Counted from the first letter of the stretch, positions 10,897-23,189 are shown. The stretch is DNA of 64,000 nt from Persicaria tinctoria (GCA_037127255.1 JBANSL010000020.1:56581098-56645097); one strand, 5' to 3'. Translations and numbers: made by a program. The notes: generated by a model not told the origin, from the sequence alone.

Positions 10897-13800
10897 TTAC
10901 TTTGAGTGCTTTATTCTTCTCTTGAACTCCGAAAGAGAAGGTTTTCTTTTACACGGTGGTCTGCCTGCCCTTTTCTTTACAATGGGGTGATAACATTTGA
11001 TAAATTTTATAGCATCAGGGAGATTTTCTTCATCTTCACGCAACACTGGATATATCGTTTCCTGATAGGTTAATGCCCAAGCTTCATTCGTGTAAAAATC
11101 TACCACAAAATCTGATATATTTGTTTTTATGTGCTTAATTGTTGCCAAAGCATGCACACAAAGTATTTGATCTACATCAAACAACTTACACGTACAACTC
11201 CTTTTTGACAGATCAACTATTACCTCTGCTCCTTCTCCTGTGATTTCAAACTCAAATTCATTAATTTTCTCCACCTTGTATGCTCCAATCTTCTCTTGTA
11301 AATTGCTGATCACTTTTAGTATTTCCGGGGTTATTTTGTCTTGGTTTTGCAGTGCCTTTTCTCTCCTTTCTTGAAACCAGAAAGTGAGATTTTCTCGTAC
11401 AAACTTTAATAGGGCTACAACTGGATAATTTTTCTTCCCTGTTATTATAGAGTTCAGGGTTTCAGCATTGTCTGAAGTCATCATGTTGTATCTGTTTGAT
11501 CTTGCATGTACTCTAACCCTGCATCCTCTAAATATTTTGCTAGCTTGGGGAAATTATCTTGCATGCGCCTGAATTTGATGTTGAACTCACCAATAGTGTA
11601 ACAATCTGCTGCGTCCTGAAACCAGCCTGATAGATACTTTTTCTTGAATGTAGCTTTGATGTTTTGCTTTAAGTGCCAAGTACAAACGCAATGTGTAGCA
11701 GTAGGATAAATCAGGGCAACAGCTCTTGCAAAGCTCGCATGTCTATCAGAGACAAAGACTAAATTATTTTGTTGCGGCAAAACCTTCAGCAGCTGCTTAA
11801 AAAACCACTCCCAAGAGTTTTTATTTTCAGTGTCAGCAATTCCAAATGCAAGGGGGGAAATATGCCTATTTGCATCTTGTGCAGTTGCACCAAGCAAAGT
11901 TCCTCTATACTTTCCAGTTAAAAACGTGCCATCAACAACAACTACTTGTGTAAAAGAATTGAAAGTACATCTGATTGTAATTAATTATCTAAATAAAAAG
12001 GATGAGACTGTATGCTGACACACAACAGGACATACCTTCTTTAAAATAGGGAAAGCACGGATGCTAGCTCCAAATGATAAGAATAAGTACTTAAATCTGT
12101 CATCATTATCAGTTGAGATTACTGCAATAGTTCCTTCATTTTTCTCCCTGAGCATATGGCAAAATGATGGCAGATTAGCATAATTAGATTCTGGTGTCCC
12201 CCGAACTTTTTCCATTGCTATTTTTTATGCTCTCCAAGCTGTCCAGTAGCTAACTGGTATTTTTTTTTTTTTCATTTCTCATCGTATCGATTATCTGCTT
12301 TGGTTTGAATCCACTGTCGACACTTTATAATTATTGATATGTTAGAATAAATATAAAAAAAATGGAAGCAATTAATGTAAAGACCGAGAAATTTTAGAAT
12401 ATTAAATTATTAAAATAGTTATTTATAATCATTTCGATTTGTAAGATTTGGAAGGTTTGGAATTTCCGTCCTTGAGCTATTGGTTTTATTCTAAATATTT
12501 CAAAACGAGTTCCGACATGATTTAATTAGAAATTTAAAATATGATATACTCTGCTTTTATATACCGAAAATTGGAAAATAATATTTGAATTTTATTATTA
12601 AATTCAGAATTGGAAAGTTAAGCGTTAATTTTAATCGCGTCGTAATCAGATTGAGTAAGCAAGTTTTTGGATTTATTTATTTCTTTATTTTGGAGTAATT
12701 GAAAATGTATTTTGGGATCTCTTGCTTATCCTTTTCTTTTCAAATTATAATTGTTTTCCTTTTTCTTTATTTTTCTCTCTCTCTTCCCTCTGATTTCCGA
12801 AAGCCTGCAAGTTCCAATTTTATCAGATTACAGCTGTTCATTGACCTCACCATCAACACTCTCCTCACACACAACACCGTCATACATTTGTGTTTTGTCT
12901 CTACCTTCTCCTAAGGAAACTGGGAACCCTAGACCTTATCCCCAAATCCACCAAGCCTCACATCACCTCATCTCTTCTATTTCAGGAGCCCAGCTCCAAA
13001 ACAGCCACCATTGGCCCGGAATCCCCGAGCTACAAACGCCACCCATCGGAGCCTTGTTCGAATCTGAAATCGCCACCGAACCAATCACCACCGCCTCACC
13101 TTGCTGCCCTTCGCCCCCCCTCTGCTTCATTTCCGGTTCCGAGCAGCAGCAACCTGCGTCTCCGAGGTCCGAGGAGGCAGAGCCGAGTATGAGCCCAAGC
13201 CGCCGGCGCCGAGCCCTTATTCATTCTCTCTCTCGCTTCCGGTGAGCAACAGCAGCCCACCAACCATCCGAGAACTCCCACACCCTCCCACCGACGGCCA
13301 CAGACGGATTCCAGCCGCCAAGATCCCCCGTCGAAGCCGCATTCACCCCTCGCCTCTCCTGTTTCATCCCAAGGTCGGTTTTCGTTCCGTTTCATTTCCG
13401 ACTTAGAAACCGCGTAAAGGTCCTCTTTTATGACCTATTCTGTCCACCCCAGGCCCCTCGGAGTTCCCTTCCTCTCCGACGAAGATCCCCTTGACGACGC
13501 CGCCGAATCCCACGGATCGAGCATTCCGGCGAAACCTATCGGTGAGCTCCTATTCTATCTTCTTCCTTTTTGCGTTTGAGTTGTTTTCTGTGGGCATTGG
13601 TCGGAAATCCTTGTCAATCTTCTGGGTAGAATTTGGGGAGGAAAGATCGCTGGAGTCCCTTGATTTCCCTTCCTTCCGTCGTCGCTTTCCGTTGGAGGCG
13701 TCCTCGCACTGCTCTTCTGAGAGAGGTTGAAGACAAGTTTGTGGAAGTGGGCTTGGGCCTATTCTGTTTCCGGATCCGGGTTCCCCTCTTTCTTTTCTTT

Positions 13801-16632
13801 TCTGGGCCGGGTTGGATATTTCCCTTTTCTTTTGGATCCGGGTATGAGTTTGGGCCGGGTCTTCCCTCTCCTTTCTGTTGGTCCGGGTTCTGGGTTTGGG
13901 GATCCGGTTTTAAGATTTTGGTTTGGGCCTTTTCTTCTTTCAGAATTTTGGGGTTTGTTTTGTTGGGATAATTATTCTGATTTAATTGTTATGTATTAAT
14001 CATACCTTTATTTATTGATTAAATGTTAGAAATATGTAATAAAAATAGTTGATGTTCATGAGATTTGTATTTATTAATGATAGATTATTTAAAAAGGTCT
14101 TAAGACTTACATACTTGGGTAACTAATAATAAATAGAATATAATATATTTTATAATATTATTGTTGTGAGTTATAATATAATTGGACTTGGATTTTAAAA
14201 AGAAAGAAATTGGAAAATGTTTTCAAGGATTAGAATTGATTTAATAAATGTAAAAGGAGGATTTTTAGAAATGATCTAACCTTGTCGAATTTGTTTTGAT
14301 AAAATAATAATAATAAATTGATTTGAGGGACGATGTTTTATAAATGGATTTTTGAGCCAAATATGATTGAGAAATTGTTTTAAAAATGAGTTGACTTAAT
14401 TTGAGATTTAAGAGTTGGAAAACTTTGGGAAATGAGTTTGGAAATATTGTTGGCGAGATTTATCGATGGTTTTGATTAAATGGTTTTGGTTGATGTCGAT
14501 CGTATTGGAAGGGTTTTACAAATGGTTTTACTATCGGTTGGTTTTGAACATATTGAGAACTTGGGTTTTGTGCGAGTATGAATGTTGGTCCATCGTCTTA
14601 TGACAATGACTTGATGATAGGTGTGTATTGCTAGTGGATTACTCTGGACTTGCATTTGGGCCCTTACTTGTATTATCCTGCTGTTCTGCATCTTCAGGTA
14701 AGTTCCCTAGGGGGCTTACTTAGGTTGGACATTCATGCCTGTTGTTGCATTTTATGTTAGGTGTTGCATATGCATAAAAGCATGCCATGTAGTATCCTGT
14801 TTAGGTTGCACTAATTGAATGAGCATCTGCTTACTTTATGCGTTTGAAACAGAACGGCCGTTATCTGTGATAGTCCTAGAGTCTTTGCTAGGGTCATAGG
14901 GTAGCCCAGCCTCATCGGGTACCCTGAGTCAATCGAGTCATGAACTTCCTTATATTATGAGATGCATGCGGGCTTTATTGTGGAGCGGGTTAGGCATGCG
15001 TGCCGCCCGATTATGATGGAATGCATTCACGAGCTGGCCAGTCTCCGCCCTATCGGAAGAGGGTGGAGGTAGGAGAGGGATATGCAACTTGGCATTGTCT
15101 TGGGCCCTTTACAGCATTTTTACACATTATTATAACTAGGAACATGCTAGTGTGTTTGACTTTCGTACTGCATTAGAGCATCTTTATTAGGTATAGCACA
15201 TACTATGTGGCCTCAGCGAGGACTGCCGGTCCCGCATGAGTGGCTCGATCTGACTCCTTTCCCCGTTCTTTTTTTTAAGGTATTTTCTGCAGATTTGATT
15301 GCTCGATGTCTATATGACGGGGTTCCCTTTTTGCGAATCGAAGAACCTGGCTAATTCTCTAACTTGGTGTAAATGGTAATAATTCGCTTATGTTTTGGTT
15401 TTGACCCGGCTCTGCCGATACACTTTGTATCTTAACTTTTCTTCCGCTTTACTTTCATTTGAATTAAATTTCGCGACATAGTCCTAAGACAGGTTAAGGG
15501 TACCCAACGACCCTTCGTGACTTTTAGGGTTTGAAATCCCTCTTTCTACTAATCATAAAATGAGTTTGAAACCTCGAACCGTACCTGGATTGCAAGATCC
15601 GAACAAGGGGTTTTATCCCTTGAAACGTAACCCGGAAATCATAATTCTGGGCCGTTACAATTAATTAAAATTTTATTTTGTACATAATGCGCACCTAGAT
15701 TCAATGATTCTTGCAACAACTAAGGAAGGAGCTTTTTTTCAATATTTTGTTCTGGCATCCCATGTGCAAGTGTGTTCCTCATTGTACGATGTGACTACAT
15801 AACAAGTTTGAGAAACAGTCTTGAGATCCATTTTCCAGTTGCCTTTAGCATCCATGCAATGCACTCTAAAATACTTCGGCGCTGATTTTGTTACTCTAAA
15901 ACCAAATGTTTGTGTTACTGACAAAATTGTCAAACCATCCTTTGCTGCTTGTCTTGACACAAAAGTTTTTCCAACATACAGAATTTCTCTTGAGTTGTTT
16001 GGTAAAATAGGCTCACTGGATGTGGAAGCATCCCACTCTTCCTTTAATGTGTCTCTTCCCTGCATTGAAGAGTATAGATTCCTTCAAACCTCAGCATCTG
16101 ATTCTGTTTCACTTTCAGTATATTGAGACCAATCATCCTCTTCCATATTCTCTATTTTTACGCTCTTCATCTTTGAGTCAGACATCACTGATGTGGTATC
16201 TTTTTCAATAATGCTTTCAACCAAATTCATATTATATTCAACTAACTGCAATTGTTCAGATGTAAAAGATCTCCAGCTTTCTCTATCATCTGCATCAACT
16301 ATTGACAGAGCTAAAAACTTTTTGCTAACACATGGCTCAACAGCAAATTTCACATTGGCAAGTGTTATCAAAGTCAAAAATTCTTGAAAATCAGCATCAC
16401 AGTCAACTTTCAGCGGCGCTCTCAGCAACTTGAAAGGGTGTAGGTGGTTGAATTCCAAACCAAGTGCAGTATCAATATTGAACCTACTACTTACTTTTTC
16501 TTTTAGCCGCTGAAAAGTGATTGAATTATTCAATATAAACACCTTAGAAGTTTTGTCTCCAACAAACGAAAGCCCGGTCTCAGCAAACCTCCATTCTCTA
16601 CCATATACTACTGTAATCACATATGGAGCCAT
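10897..16632 (-). pseudogene. MuDR-type (MULE) transposase, disrupted
   Basis: Reading leftwards: an N-terminal region (16632-16084, MAPYVITVVYG...) with a TGA at 16086-16084; in the same frame a MuDR-type DNA-binding domain (16065-15739; GKTFVSRQAAKDGL, HCMDAKGNW, EEHTCTW); then APSLVVARIIESRC. After the interrupting LTR the frame resumes at VDSGFKPKQIID (~12315), breaks at a 13-A run (12260-12272), meets a TAA in the conserved WRAREKA-like segment (~12225), and goes on through RFKYLFLSFGA. The MULE catalytic domain (11940-11500) shows VVVDGTFL, SDRHASF and HCVCTWHLKQN. A further frameshift sits near 11495, then the SWIM zinc finger (CTCKLFDVDQILCVH) and a basic C-terminus ending 10897. MULE transposases bind the inverted ends and cut and paste the element. 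This copy cannot make a full protein. Confidence 0.85.
12376..15659 (+). mobile_element. Solo LTR (Ty3/Gypsy-type) inserted in the MULE transposase gene
   Basis: A 3284-bp segment begins TGTAA and ends TTACA, with identical 5-bp direct repeats ATTAA directly outside (12371-12375 and 15660-15664). No gag, protease, RT or integrase is found inside. The interior resembles a long plant LTR: a CT-rich, leader-like GC-rich part (12770-13730) with short chance ORFs, a long AT-rich part, and a 3' part with GGTAAGTTCCCTAGGGGGC and GGTATTTTCTGCAGATTTG-like stretches. A solo LTR made by LTR-LTR recombination is the simplest reading. The flanking transposase sequence looks intronic at the insertion point (possible GT near 15688, AG near 12322). 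Orientation and superfamily are inferred. Confidence 0.7.
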
Positions 16633-16639
16633 ATTTTTG

Positions 16640-18365
16640 CCTACCTATGATAAAACAAGACCACACACATCAATACAACAGCTAAACATATCAACTCAAT
16701 TAATTTCAGTACTATATATGACAGATCAAATTATGCTTTGTACATCACATGTCAACACAGTAACAAATTGCTATATTACTTCAATTACTGGTAAAACTAA
16801 ATATCATTGTGGATGTGCATTATCATTACAGGCTAGTAACACAACATCGCAGTACGTTTTAGCATCAGAAATTCAGAAGTCACTAAACCAACACACGAGA
16901 TTGAGTTTAACTATTACATGTCAGCAGTACAAGAGTTTTGCATAAGTATTACAGATTTGTAGCACAACTGTTGTTTATTTTAGGGTGATCAATACTAATT
17001 TCTTTTAAGTTTCAATCCAAAGAGAAGTAACTCCCTAAATTTAAATTTAAATTTGTGCTGATGACACAAATTTTATTTCTTATATTATATGTCAGCAATG
17101 TAACAGATTTTTGCAATAATTCAATTCATTATAAAGTCAAAATCACATTTTCGTTGTGCATAATCATTAAAAGCTTTTTTAACAACATCTTGGTTCATTT
17201 TACATTAGAATCCATTGAACCAACACCTTAGATTGAGCTCAACTATTACTTGTCAACAACACTAGATTTTTGCATAAGTGTTAATTAATAGTTGCACAAC
17301 TATTCTTTCTTTTAGAATAATCACTACTAAGTTCTTTTTAGTTTCAATACAAAAGAGTAGTAACTTCATAAATTTCAAATCTGAATTTGTGCCTTTGGGA
17401 CAAGTTTTACTTCATTACATAAAATGTCAGCAGTGTAACAGATTTTTACAATAACTCAGTTCATTCTGAAATCAAAATGACAGTTTAGGTGTGTATAATC
17501 ATTACAAACTATTTACACAACATCTAACTGCATTTTACATTAGAATCAATTCAACCAACACCTTAAATTGAGCTCAACTATTACTTGTCAACAACACCAG
17601 ATTTTTGCATGAGTATTAATTAGTAGTTGCACAACTATTCTTTCTTTTAGAATAATCACTACTAATTTCTTTTTAGTTTCAATACAAAAGAGTAGTAACT
17701 TCATAAATTTCAATTTGAATTTGTGCCTTTGGGACAAATTTTACTTCATTACATAAAATGTCAACACTATAACAGATTTTTACAATAATTCAGTTCATTC
17801 TGAAATCAAAATGACAGTTTGGGTGTGCATAATTATTACAAACTATTTACACAACATCTAACTGCATTTTACATTAGAATCAATTCAACCAACACCTTAG
17901 ATTAAGCTCAACTATTACTTGTCAACAGCACTAGATTTTTGCATAAGTATTAATTAGTAGTAGCACAACTATTATTTCTTTTAGAATAATCACTACTAAT
18001 TTATTTTTAATTTCAATACAAAAGAGTAGTAACTTCACAAATTTCAATCTGAATTTGTGCCTTTGGCACAAATTTTACTTCATTACATAAAATGTCAGCA
18101 GTGTAACATATTTTTACAACAATTCAGTTCATTCTAAAATTAAAATCATAATTTGACTGTGCATAATCATTACAAGATATTTACACAACATCTAACTGCA
18201 TTTTACATTAGAATCAATTCAATCAATACCTTAGATTGAGTTAAACTATTACTTGTCAGCAACACCAGATTTTTGCATAAGTTTTACACAGTAGTAGCAT
18301 AACTATTCAAATAGCAGGAAGTTCATCAACTTCAATCTAAATTTGTGCCTTCGGCACAAATTGAT
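16640..18365. repeat. Tandem array, about five units of 332-335 bp
   Basis: The landmark GTTGCACAAC or GTAGCACAAC occurs at 16959, 17291, 17626, 17960 and 18294, giving periods of 332, 335, 334 and 334. Each unit has ATTTGTGCCTTTGG-CACAAATTTTACTTCATTACATAAAATGTCAGCAGTGTAACA-type sequence; the outer units are partial. The array lies between the transposase start and the right side of the MULE, where subterminal transposase-binding repeats would be expected. No coding sequence is seen. Confidence 0.85.
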
Positions 18366-18889
18366 ATATCAGATCATATGTCTGCAGAACCAGGTTTTCA
18401 AATGTTTTTTTTTCTATTTTCGAACTGGATGAATTTCAATCAAAATTTATGCCTTCGGCACAAATTTGGTTCCAACGATTATTTCAACTCGATATCGTTA
18501 AATTCCTACAATCAGTATGAACATGTAATCGTTAAACAGTTTCATATTTTTTATGTTTATCAATTGCTGGTGAAAGATCATTATTTCAAAAGACTTAATT
18601 CGATTATATTTGCATAGTTTAGTAGGATATTGTGTGATTTCATACCTTTGGTATGCGAGAAGTAGTGCTGATCTGATGTATTTCGGCTTCGAGATGCACT
18701 GGAGAAGGACAGAGGAACGAGGAATGACGACGGAGGAACAACGACGGAGAAACGATGGCGGACGAACGAACGAGGAATGGCGACGGAGGAAGGCAATGGG
18801 AGAACTGTGAACGAACGCGGACGATGGATAGTTTTGCAAAATTTTCAAATATATGGATACTCCTCTAATTTAGGCCATTTTTATGGATA

Positions 18890-19815
18890 TTTCACTAAAG
18901 GCCCCAAATATTAATAGATAAATATGTAGTATTTGATAGGTGTTATTTTATTTATATCTAGAATATTTATTGGTGGAGAGAATTATTTATATCAAAATTA
19001 ATTATTTAATCATTATTATTTCATTTATATATTTTTTATTTGTTGAGGCCAAAAATAAATTATTAAAATATTATGTAGTCATAATGTTTATCCACAATCC
19101 ATCCGTGCATAGATACTTTTTTTGGTCAAGCCGTGCATAGATATTTTAGTAAACTAACGTAATAAATATGTACTGCATATTTAATAAAAAATAATATTAA
19201 AATATTTTTTAAAATCAACTATCTATTATACCCTGGAGTATTACATTAGATTTAATTAACGATAGATTAGAAAATAATTATTCATATATAATATGTTGAA
19301 CTAATTTTATTTATATCTATACTCTATCCGTCTCAAAATACATGTCTTTTTAGCCCCTAAAATTTTATCAAAAATATATGTCTTTTTAGATTTAATCATT
19401 ACCCCTAACCTAGTTTTACATCTAATCATTACTCTAATTTTTACACCATCAATACTCTTCTTCTCACAAATTTAAAAAAAAAGGCAAATACTCTAATACT
19501 AAAGTCTAATCATTACACTTACCCTACTTTTTACATCTAATAATTACACTTAACATATTCCTTAATTCTCGTGCTCCGTCCTAAAAAGACATGTATTTTA
19601 AGACGGATTGAGTATTATTTTTTTGTGGGAAAAGGTATTTATATTTAGATTATTATTTTTAATTTATTAAAATCTATCTAAATTATTTATAATATTGTAT
19701 TAATGTATTCTCTGTGTACGGAACGGGACCTACACTAGTAATAATAAAATTGTATGTTAAGCTAATTAGTCAGTTTGTTAGTGGTATTCACACTGTGTTT
19801 ACGTAAAACATTACT
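18890..19815. other. AT-rich intergenic sequence with one MITE
   Basis: The stretch is very AT-rich and holds no ORF with recognisable content. The only structured object is the Stowaway-like MITE at 19322-19612. Confidence 0.6.
19322..19612. mobile_element. Stowaway-like MITE 1
   Basis: Terminal inverted repeats CTCTATCCGTCTCAAAATA / TATTTTAAGACGGATTGAG flanked by TA (19320-19321 and 19613-19614). The TA duplication and the CTCYRTCCGT-type end are characteristic of plant Stowaway (Tc1/mariner) MITEs. Confidence 0.75.
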
Positions 19816-19831
19816 GTATGAAAGTAAATCT

Positions 19832-20974
19832 TTTTTTTTAACCGAAAATAATTTGGCAATAAGAAGAACTTATATGCCAAGAGCATCCCATTGGATGAAA
19901 TCAAGAAGCGTAGGATCGTCAGGAGTCCATGGGCCAGAGAAGGCATGTGAGAGGTGCAAAAGTCGATCAGCAACTCAGTTAGCCTCTCTAAAGACGTGAG
20001 GAATCGAAACAGATTGGAAAAAACCAAAGGAGGCTCGACTGTCTGAGACAATCATTTCGAAGTCCCCCGGAGGTTTTTCACAGCTCTTAAGGCTGTTTAT
20101 AATGGTGAGGTTATCACCTTCAATAATTAGGTTTGTATATTGAGTTGTCTAGCCGCATTGATGCCATGCCAGAGCCCGAGAAATTCCGTCCCGGCAACTG
20201 AAGCAATAGATGTAGGACCAGCACCATAGAAGATTGGTTTGCCAACATGGTTTCTAATTATATATCAAAATGAGCCCCCCAAGTTATGGTAGTATTTTGC
20301 TCAGTTCCTTGCACAAAACAATTGTTCAAGGTGATGATCATCCTTGGGTCTAGGTTTGCTAATAATGCTCTAGAGATTGGGCAATCCCAACTAAGTGCTG
20401 GAGATCCTCGTAATTGGAGTCACAGTGAGGGCAAGATGTCGGAATTCCCAAACCCCGAGAAGCAAGTCTAACTGACGTGGGTAAGCCATTTTTTTGTGAT
20501 TTTCCATAATAACATTTTGACTTTGGAGGGAATGTCCAAATTCAAGATCCATCTCATATCTGATTTATGATGTCTTTTGGAGTAGCTGATCATTTGGATA
20601 GCTGAACTTGTGCTAAGCCATCCGTTTCTGCTCCATTTCTAGTATAATCTATCCATGTGAATATTTTTGGGGATTGGGGAAGTAAGAATTAGATCCACTA
20701 TTTCCTTATCCAAGATGTTTTGAAATGTGGCAATTAGTTTTTCTGAATTCCATGTTTTATGTTGTGATATAAATTGGTCTATAGTAGTACTAGTATCCAC
20801 TGGTGTCATATCGTTAATTGTGGATATAAGAGATGATGTATCAATCCAGTGATCGGACCAGAAGTTGATATTCATGCCATTCCCAATTGACCAACGAATT
20901 CCACTCTTAAAGAGTGGAATAAGATTGATAAGTTGAGACCATTGTCACGAAGCATTACCCTTCTTGTGATATTG
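19832..20974 (-). mobile_element. 5'-truncated LINE insertion with 16-bp target duplication
   Basis: On the minus strand the insert starts inside the C-terminal region of a LINE ORF2 (IGNGMNINFWSDHWI near 20880), passes the IPKNIHMDRLYWKW-type zinc-binding region, and ends in an RNase H-like domain (TEFLGLWHGINAARQL, LIIEGDNLTIINSLK, REANCVADRLLHL) and a short poly(A), seen as T-run 19832-19840. Identical 16-base direct repeats GTATGAAAGTAAATCT lie at 19816-19831 and 20975-20990. Stops and frame changes make it a dead copy. Unlike the LINE at 1-3845, this one has an RNase H domain. Confidence 0.85.
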
Positions 20975-21179
20975 GTATGAAAGTAAATCTTATTTAGTGC
21001 CCAAGACTGAAGTGGTGTTTAGTCCTACGAAAAACAAACCTTTATTTCATCTTTAAAAAAGCTACAATAATTTCTAAAAAAAAAGGCGTTTTAATCCCAC
21101 CATTTTGAGAGTGATTTCTCGTTCTCACAACAAACAAGGGACGAAGCGAGGCAGTAAAACAGAGGAGCCGATCAGAGTC

Positions 21180-23189
21180 ATGGAGAAATCAGCAGTGGAG
21201 GTGGAGAAGCTCCAAGAAAATGCTATGGAATTGGAAGATGACAAGCTGCCTCGTCCGAATCACCGCGGTATCAAGGCCATGCCCTTCATCTTAGGTACGT
21301 TCTTATTTGCCTTTTATTCCTTCCGAATCGGTCTCAAAATTCTTGTTCTTATTGATTTTGTACGTTAACTTAGGCTACGACACATTCGAAAAGCTCGGAA
21401 CGATCGGAGCCACAGCCAACCTCTTGATTTACCTGACATCGGTTTTCAACATGAAGAGCATTGCAGCAACCACCCTTGTCAATTTCTTCAACGGCAGTAC
21501 CAACCTCGTCCCCCTCTTCGGAGGTTTCCTTTGCGACACATTCTTCGGTCGATACAAAACCCTCGGATTCTCCATCGCAGCCTCCTTCGTCGTAGTACTC
21601 CGCTATTTATATTACAATCAATAGTTTTAAGATTCAAAGCTCTTAATTTTGATCCCAAAAACATTCCACCAGGGCTTGCTCATGATAGCTATGACAGCAG
21701 CAATCAAGCAGCTGCATCCGGCCCAATGTGGGGCAAAGCAGACTACATGTGAGGCGCCTTCGGCATGGCAGATGAGCTTCCTCCTAGCGGGGCTCGGGTT
21801 CTTGATAGTGGGAGCCGGTGGAATCAAGCCGTGCAACCTGGCTTTCGGGGCGGATCAGTTCAATCCAAACACGGAGTCTGGAAAGCGCGGGATAGATAGC
21901 TTCTTCAACTGGTACTTCTTTACCTTCACCTTTGCGGAGATCATCTCGCTGACGCTGATCGTGTACCTGCAAACAGACGTTAGCTGGGTGATTGGATTGT
22001 CGATTCCGGTTGGATTGATGCTGGTATCCAATCTGGTGTACTTGATGGGATCCAGGATATGCATCAAAGTGAAGCCGCAGGGAAGCCCGTTGATGAGCGT
22101 GGGGCAGGTGTTTACTGTTGCGTTCAAGAAGAGGAACCTCCAATTGGATCCAGCGGAGCTGTTCAATTATATCCCTTCCGATTCAATCAACGCTCATCTC
22201 CCCCACACTCCCCAATTCAGGTGAATTCCCGCTTCCAATTCAATTTCACCATCTGAGTGATTTGCGTTTCTAATTTGGGGGTTAGGGTTTGATGGAGACA
22301 TTGATGATTGATCAGAACAATTCCGATTACCATTGATGAATCGATCAGGTATCTGGACAAGGCAGCAATTCGGACACAGGAAGATGAGCTGAACTCAGAC
22401 GGATCACCAGCCAACACATGGAGGCTCTGCACAGTGCAGCAGGTGGAAGAAGTGAAATGTCTGGTCAGAGTCATCCCAATTTGGGCTTCCGCCATACTCT
22501 ACTTCGTCGCCATCAACCAACAAAGCACATACGTCATCTTCCAAGCCGTCCAATCGAACCGCCACATCGGCCGATTCCAGATCCCCGCGGCCTCCTACGT
22601 CGTCTTCCTAATGCTCGCCCTCACAATCTGGCTCCCAATATACGACCGCATCGTCGTCCCCGTCCTCCGCCGAATCAGCGGCGGGATCACCATCCTTCAA
22701 CGAATGGGCACCGGAATCGCACTCTCCATACTCTGTACGCTCGTGTCCGGGATCATCGAACGGGAGCGGAGAACCCTAGCTTTAATGTCTGATCCTGAAA
22801 AGCTAAAATTCGCGCCAAGGAAGGGGGCGATCTCGCCGATGTCGGCCATGTGGCTGGTGCCGCAGCTTGTTCTGGCGGGCTTAGCGGAGGCGTTCATGGC
22901 GGTGGGGGAGGTGGAGTTCTACTACAAGCAGTTCCCGGAGAACATGAAGAGTCTCGGCGGATCGTTGTTCTTCTGCGGGGTCGCAATCGGAAGCTATCTG
23001 AGCAACTTTCTGGTGTCGGTGGTGCACAGGGCGACGAGGAAGAAGGGCATAGATTGGTTGGCGGAGGATTTGAACAGGGGGAGGTTGGATCTGTTTTACT
23101 ACATGGTGGCGGGATTAGGGCTCGTGAATTTTGGGTATTTTCTGGTGTGTGCGAGGTGGTACAGGTATAAAGGGACTGGCCAAGATTAG
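21180..23189 (+). CDS. NPF2-like (NRT1/PTR family) transporter A
   Basis: Predicted plasma-membrane, proton-coupled transporter of the NPF (PTR2, POT) family; NPF2 members move nitrate or small organic solutes such as glucosinolates or other glycosides. Exons: 21180-21294, 21374-21591, 21673-22220, 22349-23189, all GT-AG, intron phases 1, 0, 2, giving 573 aa, a normal length. Family hallmarks: RGIKAMPFI before TM1, [134 protein letters not shown]. Best remembered match is the NPF2.10/NPF2.11 type. Oddity: the TM1 motif reads DTFEK where the other copies have ETFEK or similar. The start at 21180 aligns with the other copies. Its 3' end faces that of gene B. Substrate cannot be read from sequence. 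Confidence 0.93.

Larger units (their letters stand above)
3850..18890 (-). mobile_element. Mutator-like element (MULE) with transposase and Ulp1-like companion gene, degraded
   Basis: Two co-directional minus-strand pseudogenes (transposase 16632-10897, Ulp1-like protein 9952-4308) are bracketed by AT-rich sequence sharing short motifs (TGCATATC, TGTCAGCAGT) at both sides. In plants, MULEs carrying a C48/Ulp1-like gene next to MuDR-type transposase are known (the Kaonashi-type group), which fits this pair. I could not find a convincing terminal inverted repeat or 9-bp target duplication, so both boundaries are estimates: the left is set by the end of the LINE, the right by the GGCCCC-containing stretch near 18890. 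A solo-LTR-like insertion adds 3.3 kb inside. Confidence 0.6.

Noticed and set aside
12751..13971. Several overlapping Ser/Pro-rich ORFs on both strands
   Set aside because: They lie inside the GC-rich part of the solo LTR, overlap one another on both strands, and show no domain.
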